Assembly: GCF_012027495.1 (NCBI RefSeq)
Contig: NZ_SNUK01000001.1
Location: 310,001 to 374,000, forward strand
DNA from: Thermococcus sp. JdF3
Lineage (GTDB): Archaea > Methanobacteriota_B > Thermococci > Thermococcales > Thermococcaceae
Direction of reading: 5' to 3'
DNA length: 64,000 nt
The notes beneath the pieces are model-generated. The model made no database searches. It was not told the DNA's origin and worked only from the letters and a program-made list of their open reading frames with translations. Position numbers and translations under genes: made by a program. Positions within the stretch are counted from its first letter, which is position 1. Every line of letters starts with the position of its first letter. Below, piece after piece: positions 1 through 6,800 of the stretch.

Positions 1-134
1 GGGTTCCCCCTCGCCACGTAGAGAAAGACGGTGTCTCCCTCCCTGAACGCCCTGCTCTTCCTGAGCTCCACCGTTTTCAGTCCCCGAAATATCAGCTCCG
101 CGTAGACCTGGTGGAGCGCTATCACGTGCTCCAT
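1..134 (-). CDS. ASCH/PUA-like domain protein (partial, 3' end outside window)
   Basis: The first 44 codons of a minus-strand gene are visible, starting MEHVIALHQVYAELIFRG and continuing with KTVELRKSRAFREGD. The pattern of a short strand, a helix ending in G-K/T-VE-R, then GD followed by a strand resembles ASCH domains, a PUA-like barrel thought to bind RNA. The ATG is preceded by GGTGAG at good spacing. The C-terminus is beyond the window, so the family call rests on the N-terminal motif only. Confidence 0.6.
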   Translation of the reverse strand, partial: MEHVIALHQVYAELIFRGLKTVELRKSRAFREGDTVFLYVARGN

Positions 135-162
135 GGTCTCACCGCCCGTTCTTGGGAAGAAA

Positions 163-175
163 GCTTAAAAGGTTT
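163..175 (-). promoter_or_regulatory. TATA/BRE promoter for the ASCH-domain gene
   Basis: On the minus strand AAACC followed by TTTTAAGC lies about 30 bases upstream of the ATG at 134. This would place transcription start roughly 10 bases before the start codon. The stretch is also AT-rich when read on plus and could serve the weak plus-strand ORF. Confidence 0.45.
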
Positions 176-264
176 GAGCAGGGCTTACTCTTTGGTGAAG
201 TTAATGGGGTCAGAAGACTGAGGACCTTTCGGAAGGGCTACGCGTTCCTCCTTGTCGCTCTGTA

Positions 265-531
265 ATGGACTTTCTGGGGACCTTCCTGCTGGCCCCGGGC
301 TTTGGGCTTTTCTCCTCTTCGATGGAGAGATGCCCTGTTATACTGGATGGCGGTGAATACAGGCTCTCGGCTGGAAAGAGGGGCTCCGTCTATGAGATGA
401 CGGTGCTGAGGGACGGTTCGCCTCTGTGGGGGAATGTCCTCGATTACGTCAGGCTTGGTGAGCTGGCCCTGGATACAGGAAGTGATTGGGTGGCAGTGGT
501 CTCCAGGGAGAAAGAGGGGGAAGTCCCCTAA
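265..531 (+). CDS. small uncharacterised protein, possibly frameshifted at its N-terminus
   Basis: This is an 88-residue ORF beginning with a hydrophobic stretch (MDFLGTFLLAPGFGLF) and then a soluble tail. I do not recognise it and see no good ribosome binding site at the ATG. Just upstream, in another frame, RRLRTFRKGYAFLLVAL ends at TAA (263-265). Joining the two frames would give a basic N-terminus followed by one long membrane segment, so the ORF may be the downstream part of a frameshifted membrane-anchored protein. It overlaps the end of the convergent homoserine dehydrogenase gene by 4 bases. Confidence 0.35.
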   Translation: MDFLGTFLLAPGFGLFSSSMERCPVILDGGEYRLSAGKRGSVYEMTVLRDGSPLWGNVLDYVRLGELALDTGSDWVAVVSREKEGEVP

Positions 532-1538
532 ACCTTCAGTGCCGCCTTTATGATGTCGCTTACCACGCCGCTTGCCGTCTCCTTCAATCCCGCCCCTGCC
601 CCCTTGATGACCAGCTCGCCGAGCAGGTCGGTTCTTATTACTGCGGCGTTCTCGTGGCTCTCAACTGCGAGGGGGCTTCCGGGCGGTACCTCCCGCGGCT
701 CGACGACGACCCTTCCCCTCTCCACGGCGGCAACGAGCCTTATCGTCCTTCCGCGCTCCCGGGCCCTCCTCACCTCCCCGGATGTGACCTCCGCTATTCC
801 CTTGACCGCTATATCGTCAAATGTTATCGGGTGGAATGCGAGACAGTGGAGGATTGTTGCCTTGTAGCCCGCGTCGATACCCAGGACATCGCCGCTTGGG
901 TCTCTTTCAGCTATTCCGAGCCTTTGGGCAGTTTTTAGGGCCCTCTCGAAGTCCTGCCCCATCTCCATCTGGCTCAGAATGAAGGTCGTGGTGGCGTTGA
1001 GCACCGCCTCCATGCCTTCAATTGAGTCTGCGAGGATGCCCTCGCGCAGGAGGGTGATGATCGGCGTGCCCGCCATCACGGTGGCCTCGAAGAGGTACGG
1101 AAGGTCTCTTTTCTCGGCTTCCCCGATGAGGTCGGCGTAGTGAAAGGCCAGGGGCGGCTTGTTGCTCGTAACAATCCCTCTGCCATCCCTGAGTGCCGCC
1201 AGATGCCACTCGTGGGCGTTTTTGTCGTTGGTCACGTCCACGATTATGTCGGCATCTATTTCCCTCACGGCCTCCTTTGGTGTGAGGCTGTAAACCTCGT
1301 AGTCGTTGGTCCAGGAGGAGAGCTTTCCGAAGGTCTCCTTAACCGCGAGGACCTCGCGCAGATCCATCCCCTCGGGAAGCCACACCACCCCGCTCGTGTC
1401 CGCTACGCTCACGACCCTGAACTTCAGCCGGTACCTCTCGCGGAAGAACGCCTCCCTGCTGAGGAGAACGCGCGCGACTGCCCGTCCGACGTTCCCAAAA
1501 CCGAAGAGCGAGAGCTTCACCTCTCTCACGCGCATCAC
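528..1538 (-). CDS. hom: homoserine dehydrogenase
   Basis: The enzyme reduces aspartate semialdehyde to homoserine with NAD(P)H, the branch point to threonine and methionine. The N-terminus has the Rossmann fingerprint GFGNVGRAVARVLL, followed by the family core (DVTNDKNAHEWH, TSNKPPLAFHYADL, EATVMAGTPII, NATTTFILSQM, DAGYKATILHC). At about 336 residues it is the short form with no C-terminal ACT domain, so threonine feedback through ACT is not expected. Start codons are ambiguous: GTG-ATG at 1538/1535, or the GTG at about 1520 preceded by GTGAGAG, giving MKLSLFGFGNVG. A TTTAAG promoter lies near 1561-1567. Confidence 0.93.
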   Translation of the reverse strand: MMRVREVKLSLFGFGNVGRAVARVLLSREAFFRERYRLKFRVVSVADTSGVVWLPEGMDLREVLAVKETFGKLSSWTNDYEVYSLTPKEAVREIDADIIVDVTNDKNAHEWHLAALRDGRGIVTSNKPPLAFHYADLIGEAEKRDLPYLFEATVMAGTPIITLLREGILADSIEGMEAVLNATTTFILSQMEMGQDFERALKTAQRLGIAERDPSGDVLGIDAGYKATILHCLAFHPITFDDIAVKGIAEVTSGEVRRARERGRTIRLVAAVERGRVVVEPREVPPGSPLAVESHENAAVIRTDLLGELVIKGAGAGLKETASGVVSDIIKAALKV

Positions 1539-1572
1539 CGTAAGAAGAGGGAGAAAAGGGGCTTAAATCCTT

Positions 1573-2418
1573 TCACTTGTTGAGGATCACTTTTATGATG
1601 TCCATGTCCCTGACGATGCCGACGAGCTCGCCCTCGCCCCGGATGACGGGCAGCTGCTCTATCTCGTACTTGACCATCTTCTGGGCGACGTCGTAGATGC
1701 TCATGTGCGGTGTCGCAACGACCAGCTCGCGGTTCATTATGTCCTCAACGGGCTTCTTCGGCAGCTGGAGCTCGGCCTTCTCGAAGAGGAGCGTCGGGTT
1801 GCTCTCGAGTATCCAGTCCTCCTCGCTCGAGGCGGAGAGGGCGGTGCTCTTCATGACGCGGATAACCTCGCTGTCCTTGAGGATGTCCGTCTCGTCCACC
1901 ATTCCAACCAGGTTGCCTTCGTCGTCGATGACAGGGATGGCCATGGCGTTGCACAGGAGGAGGGCCTTGAGGGCGGCCTTGAGCGGTGTTCCCCTCCAGA
2001 CAACACCCACGTTCTTCTGGTAGTAGTCCTCTATCGTCACGTTCTTCAGCTTCTCGTTCTTGGCGAGGTATCTGCGCACTATGTCGCCGACTGTTAGAAC
2101 GCCTATAACCCTGTTCTCCTCATCAACGACGACGACACGCCTGTAGTCCATCTCCAGCATCGCCCTGACGGCCTTTTTGAGGTCGTCGTTGGGTTTGACT
2201 GCCGGCACGTCCCTCTTAACCAGCATTGCGAGCTGCTCCTCATCGGGGTGAAGCAGAACCCGCTTTATACTTATGATCCCAACGAGGGCCTTGGTGTTCT
2301 TGTTGATTACGGGAAATGACCTTACCTTATGCTTTCTGAAGAGCTCGAGGGCGTATTCCCTCGTGGCTGGAAGCTCTATAACCACCGGCTCCGAAGTCAT
2401 CAAAGTCTTCACACGCAT
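1573..2418 (-). CDS. protein with four CBS domains
   Basis: The 281-residue protein consists of two Bateman modules, with CBS repeats at roughly 5-55, 65-120, 130-185 and 225-280. Repeat hallmarks are visible (MTSEPVVI, VIGVLTVGDIVRRYL, LVGMVDETDIL, LVGIVRDMDIIKVIL). CBS modules bind adenosyl ligands such as AMP, ATP or SAM and act as energy or ligand sensors. There is no fused catalytic or DNA-binding domain, so the output partner is unknown. The ATG at 2418 is preferred over the upstream GTG codons because the upstream stretch GGTGGTGAAGG serves as the ribosome binding site. Confidence 0.88.
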   Translation of the reverse strand: MRVKTLMTSEPVVIELPATREYALELFRKHKVRSFPVINKNTKALVGIISIKRVLLHPDEEQLAMLVKRDVPAVKPNDDLKKAVRAMLEMDYRRVVVVDEENRVIGVLTVGDIVRRYLAKNEKLKNVTIEDYYQKNVGVVWRGTPLKAALKALLLCNAMAIPVIDDEGNLVGMVDETDILKDSEVIRVMKSTALSASSEEDWILESNPTLLFEKAELQLPKKPVEDIMNRELVVATPHMSIYDVAQKMVKYEIEQLPVIRGEGELVGIVRDMDIIKVILNK

Positions 2419-2505
2419 TTCCTTCACCACCGCTTTAAGTTAAAGCGCCCTCCTCCTATTTTAAGCTTTTCATTCAAAAATTGACAAAAAAGTGGGGGAG
2501 GGGTC

Positions 2506-3713
2506 TCAACCCGCCAGAACTGATAGGAAAACACCCGCAGCGACGGCGGTTCCTATAACGCCGGCAACGTTCGGCCCCATGGCGTGCATGAGGATGAAGT
2601 TGCCCGGGTCTTCCTCACTGGCCATCCTCTGGACGACGCGGGCGCTCATCGGGACCGCTGAAACGCCAGCCGCCCCTATCATCGGGTTTATCCTTCCTCC
2701 GGAGAGCTTCATCATGAGCTTTCCGAAGAGCACACCGCCGGCGGTGGCGCTGGCGAAGGCAACGATACCGAGGCCGAGGATCATCAGGGTCTCCTGTGTG
2801 AGGAAGCTGTCGGCCCTCATAGTCGAACCGACGCCGAGGCCGAGGAAGATGGTGACGATGTTCATGAGCTCCTCCTGGGCTGCCCTGCTGAGCCTCTCGA
2901 CGACGCCGCTCTCACGGAAGAGGTTGCCTATCATGAGCATTCCAACGAGCGGGGCGGCGCTCGGAACGAGGAGGCCGATGACGATCATGCTGATTATGGG
3001 AAGATTATCTTCTCCCTCTTGGACACGGGCCTGAGCTGCTCCATGCGTATCTTTCTCTCCTCCCTGCTCGTGAGGGCCCTTATGATCGGCGGCTGAATCA
3101 GCGGGACCAGACTCATGTAGGAATAGGCCGCCACCGCCGTCGCTCCCAGTATCTCGGGCGCGAGCTTCGTGGTGAGGTATATCGTCGTCGGCCCGTCGGC
3201 GCCACCGATGATTCCTATGCTCGCCGCCTGGTGCAGGTTAAAGCCGAGGGCCAGAGCTGTGAGCATCGCTATGAACACGCCTATCTGCGCCGCCGCGCCC
3301 ATGAGCGCCGTCTTCGGGTCGGCTATCATCGGCCCGAAGTCGGTCATGGCTCCCAGACCGAAGAATATCAGGAGCGGCACTATCTCCGTCCTGATGAGGG
3401 TGTAGTAGATTATGTCGAAGATGCCTGGAGGTCCGTACTGCTGGTTGAGGTAGCTCAGCGTTGCGAAGATGTTGTCCGCTATGCCCTCGGGCAGGTTAGG
3501 TGCTATGGGCCAGTTGGCCAGGTGGCCGAGCGGGATGTTCACCAGCACGGCGCTTATGCCTATCGGTAGGAGCAGGAGGGGCTCCATCTCGTAGCGTATG
3601 GCCAGGTAAACGAGGGCAAGGCCAACCGCTATCATCACCACGTTGCCCCAGCTGAGGTTGAGCAGCCCCATTCCCTGGAAGAACGCTATTATCGATTCCA
3701 CCAGTCCCGCCAT
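2506..3713 (-). pseudogene. sodium-pump decarboxylase beta subunit (OadB/MmdB family), split by a frameshift
   Basis: This would be the membrane subunit that couples biotin decarboxylation to Na+ export. The upstream part (2994-3713, 239 aa, ATG with GGTGAGG) holds the N-terminal membrane segments and the conserved GGADGPTTI stretch. The downstream part (2506-2988, 160 aa) continues the family seamlessly ([38 protein letters not shown]). The break is at about 2997-3000, where the minus strand reads TTCCCATAATC. One extra C would give ...[14 protein letters not shown] with no missing residues. This may be a real mutation, a sequencing error in a C run, or recoding. No classical slippery heptamer is seen. 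Neighbouring operon genes are intact. Confidence 0.82.
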
Positions 3714-3719
3714 CTGTCC

Positions 3720-4187
3720 TCACCCGAGTTCTATCAGTGCCTGTCCGGTGTCCACGGTGTCGCCTTCCTTGACGAGGATCTTCTTAACCACTCCGTCCTT
3801 TGGTGCCGGAATTTCGTTCTCCATCTTCATTGCTTCTAGGACGAGGAGGCCCTGTCCGGTCTTAACCTCTTCGCCCTCTTTCACGAGTATTCTCAAAATT
3901 TTGCCCGGCATTGGGGCCGTCACGGCACCCTCCCCGGCGGGAGCGGGAGTCGGAGCCGCAGGGGCAACCGGAGCCGGAGCGGGGGCGGCCGTGGGAGCGG
4001 GAACGCTCGGGGCACTAGGGGCGCTCGCGGCGGGAACCGCGCTCAGGGCACCCACGTCGATTCCAAGCCCCTTCGCTTCAACGGTGTACTCCCTGTCATC
4101 AAAGGCGACCTTAAAGCGGCCGCCTCCGAGTTCCTCAACCTCAACCTCGTATTCAACACCATCGACGATGACCTTAACCTTCGCCAT
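3720..4187 (-). CDS. biotin carboxyl carrier subunit of the decarboxylase
   Basis: The 155-residue protein carries the biotin that shuttles CO2 between carboxyltransferase (MmdA) and the membrane subunit. It has an N-terminal beta-rich segment (residues 1-50), an Ala-Pro-rich flexible linker (about 55-90) and a C-terminal biotinyl domain with EAMKMENEI; the biotinylated lysine is about K121. ATG at 4187 is chosen over two in-frame GTGs because GGTGAAG sits just upstream. It lies 6 bases before the OadB-like gene and starts just inside the end of the OadG-like gene, consistent with translational coupling. Confidence 0.93.
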   Translation of the reverse strand: MAKVKVIVDGVEYEVEVEELGGGRFKVAFDDREYTVEAKGLGIDVGALSAVPAASAPSAPSVPAPTAAPAPAPVAPAAPTPAPAGEGAVTAPMPGKILRILVKEGEEVKTGQGLLVLEAMKMENEIPAPKDGVVKKILVKEGDTVDTGQALIELG

Positions 4188-4189
4188 CT

Positions 4190-4570
4190 TCACCACTTCC
4201 CAATTTCATAGTTGAAGTCCTCAACTTCCTCCATCTGGCTCTGGACGCCGTAGAGGCGCCAGGCGTCTGAAACCTTTCTCCTGAATGGCAGGGGCCTGAG
4301 CTGGGCGGCCTTCTCGGCGGTGTACGCGAGAACCGCGGCGGTTACAACCGCGAGGTCCCTCGGCGGTATGGCGGGCTTCTCCTCCCTGGCCGCGGCGGTC
4401 GGCGCGGGGGCGGCGGGTGCCCCTGAGGGGGCCTCCTTCTCGACGAGTCTTCTCTCGCTCCAGCCAACCGCGTAGAGAACCACCGCCAGTACACTGAGCA
4501 CCATGAAGACTATGGTAACTCCCAGCACCGTCAGGTTCAGGCCCTCCATGAACTCGCTCATTACCACCAT
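4190..4570 (-). CDS. OadG-like small membrane subunit of the decarboxylase
   Basis: The 126-residue protein has one N-terminal membrane helix (about 12-35, VLGVTIVFMVLSVLAVVLYAV), an Ala/Pro linker and a C-terminal segment ending RLYGVQSQMEEVEDFNY. This is the layout of the gamma/delta subunit of oxaloacetate or methylmalonyl-CoA decarboxylase sodium pumps, which anchors and assembles the complex. GAGGTG lies 5 bases before the ATG at 4570. Its position between mmdA and the biotin carrier supports the role; the sequence family itself is weakly conserved. Confidence 0.82.
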   Translation of the reverse strand: MVVMSEFMEGLNLTVLGVTIVFMVLSVLAVVLYAVGWSERRLVEKEAPSGAPAAPAPTAAAREEKPAIPPRDLAVVTAAVLAYTAEKAAQLRPLPFRRKVSDAWRLYGVQSQMEEVEDFNYEIGKW

Positions 4571-4579
4571 GCTAACACC

Positions 4580-6148
4580 TCACAGGGGTATGTTGCCGTG
4601 CTTCTTCGGCGGCAGCTTGACGCGCTTGCTCTCGAGGGCCTCGAGTGCGAGGATTATCTTCGCCCTCGTCTCCGCGGGGTCTATGACGTCGTCGATGTAG
4701 CCCCTCGCGGCGGCGACGTACGGGTTGGCGAACTTCTCCCTGTACTCGGCTATCTTCTTCTGCCTCACTTCCTCCGGGTTTTCTGCCGCCGCTATGTCCT
4801 TCCTGAAGATGATGTTGGCCGCTCCTTCCGGTCCCATGACGGCTATCTCTGCGGTCGGCCAGGCAAAGACGAAGTCCGCGCCCAGGTGCTTGCTTCCCAT
4901 GGCGAGGTAGGCACCGCCGTAGGCCTTCCTGAGGACGATGGTGACGAGCGGAACGGTCGCCTCTGCGTAGGCGTAGAGTATCTTCGCTCCGTGTCTGATG
5001 ATTCCGCCGTACTCCTGCTGGGTTCCCGGCAGGTAGCCGGGGACATCGACGAGGGTAACTATCGGGATGTTGAAGGCGTCGCAGGTTCTCACGAAGCGGG
5101 CAATCTTGTCGGAGCTGTCGATGTCGAGAACGCCCGCGAAGTGTATCGGATTGTTGGCCACTATACCGACGGTCTGGCCGTTCATCCTTCCGAAGCCGAC
5201 GACCGCATTCGGGGCGAAGTACGGGAGTATCTCAAGGAAGTCGGGGTTGCCGTTCTCGTCCCTGTCAACTATCTCGTAGATGACCCCCCTCACGTCGTAG
5301 CCCTTGTTCGGGTCGTCGGGAACTATGGAGTAGAGGTTCTCGGTCTTCCTGAAGGGCAGGTCGTTCGTCTTGACGCGCGGCGGCTTCTCCATGTTGTTGG
5401 AGGGCAGGTAGCTCACGAGGCGCCTTATAAGCGCCAGAACCTCCTCATCGCTCTTGCCTACGAGGTGAGCCTGTCCTGCCCTCTGGGCGTGCACCATCGC
5501 CCCACCGAGCTGGGTCGGGGTGACCTCGACGCCGGTGACTGCCTTAACGACCTGCGGCCCGGTGATGAACATGAAGCTCGCCGGGTTGTCCACCATGAGG
5601 ATGAAGTCTCCTATCGCCGGGCTGTAAACGGCTCCACCGGCGCAGGGTCCCATGATGGCTGTGATCTGCGGAACAACACCGCTGAGAATCGTGTTCATCT
5701 TGAATATCTCACCGTAGCCCTTGAGCGAATCAACGCCCTCCTGAATCCTGGCACCACCGGAGTCGTTGAGGCCTATCACAGGCGCTCCCGCCTCGAGTGC
5801 CAGCTCCATGACGCGCTTTATCTTCGCCGCGTGCATCTCACCGAGCGAGCCGCCCATGACGGTGAAATCCTGAGCGAACACGAAAACGAGTCTTCCGTCG
5901 ATGGTTCCGTAGCCGGTGATGACGCCGTCGGCGGGCAGCTCCTTCTTATCGAGGCCGAACTCCGTTCCGCGGTGCCTGACGAAGGCACCTATCTCGACGA
6001 AGCTTCCGGGATCCAGGAGCTTCTCAATCCTCTCGCGGGCGGTCAGCTTGCCCTTGGCGTGCTGCTTTTCAACGGCAGCCTCTCCGCCCATCTCAAGAAC
6101 CTTTCTCTTCCTCTCATACAGCTCGTTGACCTTTTCCTCCATGCTCAT
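4580..6148 (-). CDS. mmdA: carboxyltransferase subunit of methylmalonyl-CoA decarboxylase (acyl-CoA carboxyltransferase family)
   Basis: The 522-residue protein is full length for the family and moves CO2 between an acyl-CoA and biotin. It shows GRLVFVFAQDFTVMGGSLGE, the oxyanion-hole glycines in SGGARIQEGV and GPCAGGAVYSPA, and in the second half NQPxGxxANNP-type VGIVANNP, DVPGYLPGTQQE and RKAYGGAYLAM. With OadG-like, biotin carrier and OadB-like genes directly downstream, a sodium-pumping decarboxylase is more likely than a biosynthetic carboxylase, though no biotin carboxylase gene is in this window to exclude that. ATG at 6148 follows AGGGGGAG; in-frame codons further upstream lie within or beyond the promoter. 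Confidence 0.93.
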   Translation of the reverse strand: MSMEEKVNELYERKRKVLEMGGEAAVEKQHAKGKLTARERIEKLLDPGSFVEIGAFVRHRGTEFGLDKKELPADGVITGYGTIDGRLVFVFAQDFTVMGGSLGEMHAAKIKRVMELALEAGAPVIGLNDSGGARIQEGVDSLKGYGEIFKMNTILSGVVPQITAIMGPCAGGAVYSPAIGDFILMVDNPASFMFITGPQVVKAVTGVEVTPTQLGGAMVHAQRAGQAHLVGKSDEEVLALIRRLVSYLPSNNMEKPPRVKTNDLPFRKTENLYSIVPDDPNKGYDVRGVIYEIVDRDENGNPDFLEILPYFAPNAVVGFGRMNGQTVGIVANNPIHFAGVLDIDSSDKIARFVRTCDAFNIPIVTLVDVPGYLPGTQQEYGGIIRHGAKILYAYAEATVPLVTIVLRKAYGGAYLAMGSKHLGADFVFAWPTAEIAVMGPEGAANIIFRKDIAAAENPEEVRQKKIAEYREKFANPYVAAARGYIDDVIDPAETRAKIILALEALESKRVKLPPKKHGNIPL

Positions 6149-6195
6149 GAGAACTCCCCCTGATGGCTTGGGTGCCCGGCACTTGTAGTTTGTAA

Positions 6196-6208
6196 AGTTT
6201 AAAAGGGT
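6196..6208 (-). promoter_or_regulatory. promoter of the decarboxylase operon
   Basis: On minus, CCC followed by CTTTTAAAC forms a BRE/TATA-like element about 50 bases upstream of the mmdA ATG. It sits in the only sizeable gap upstream of this four-gene operon. Confidence 0.55.
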
Positions 6209-6276
6209 TTTCAAAACCGTTAGGCCTTCCAAAGAAGAAATGTGTACAATCGTACAAAAATTGGGTGAAAAAAGGT

Positions 6277-6708
6277 TCAGAGGTGCTGTATCGGCGTCTC
6301 GGCACCGCATGCCTCACACTTGAGGAAGTGGAAGCGGCCCTTCTTGATGATCTTGGTGTCCGGCGAACCGCAGACCGGGCAGATGACGTAGTCCCTGAGG
6401 TACTTCTTCATCTTGTTCGCTATGAGGTACGGTGTGAAGCGTCCCTGGAGGATCACGCGTCTGCCTTCGAGCGTTCCGGCCGTTGCCACCTCGCGCAGGA
6501 TGAACTTGAGCAGGTGGTTGGGGTCGCGGTTCATGGCCTCGGCTATGTCCACGAAGTTCTCGATTATAGTCCTGTTTCCGGCTATTGTGACGGCCGCCGC
6601 GGGCACCTCGAAACGGGAAGTGTGATGCTTGACGTTCTCGGGGAGCTCCTCGTAAGCCTTATCGAGTAAACCTTCGAAATCGTAAAAGTCAACCTTCTTT
6701 TCGCTCAT
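6277..6708 (-). CDS. translation initiation factor aIF2 subunit beta
   Basis: This subunit of the aIF2 heterotrimer helps deliver initiator Met-tRNA to the small ribosomal subunit. The 143-residue protein has the N-terminal helix, the central domain ([35 protein letters not shown]) and the C-terminal zinc ribbon with two CxxC pairs (CPVCGSPDT and CEACGAETP). Length and motifs are normal. GGAGGTGAGAGC precedes the ATG at 6708. The transcript end is followed by T-rich sequence before the mmdA promoter. Confidence 0.97.
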   Translation of the reverse strand: MSEKKVDFYDFEGLLDKAYEELPENVKHHTSRFEVPAAAVTIAGNRTIIENFVDIAEAMNRDPNHLLKFILREVATAGTLEGRRVILQGRFTPYLIANKMKKYLRDYVICPVCGSPDTKIIKKGRFHFLKCEACGAETPIQHL

Positions 6709-6800
6709 GCTCTCACCTCCATCTTAACTATCCGAAGGCGTTTATAACCTTTTGGCGTGGGACGAGAAATGGGAATTGAAAAGCGGGGCGGGGGGAGGGT

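Noticed and set aside
486-938. 150-codon plus-strand frame across the end of homoserine dehydrogenase
   Set aside because: It is antisense to the conserved C-terminal part of hom and has no plausible start signal.
2960-3010. Programmed -1 frameshift for the OadB-like gene
   Set aside because: No classical slippery heptamer or clear downstream structure is visible at TTCCCATAA; a lost C is the simpler explanation, though it is not excluded.
4598-6163. 521-codon open frame on plus across mmdA
   Set aside because: It is antisense to a full-length, well-conserved carboxyltransferase and shows no family motif. High-GC archaeal genes often leave the opposite strand open.
6181-6205. SurR box upstream of mmdA (GTTTGTAAAG)
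   Set aside because: The half-site lacks the AAC end and the 5-base spacing to a second GTT, unlike the exact match at 22.8 kb.
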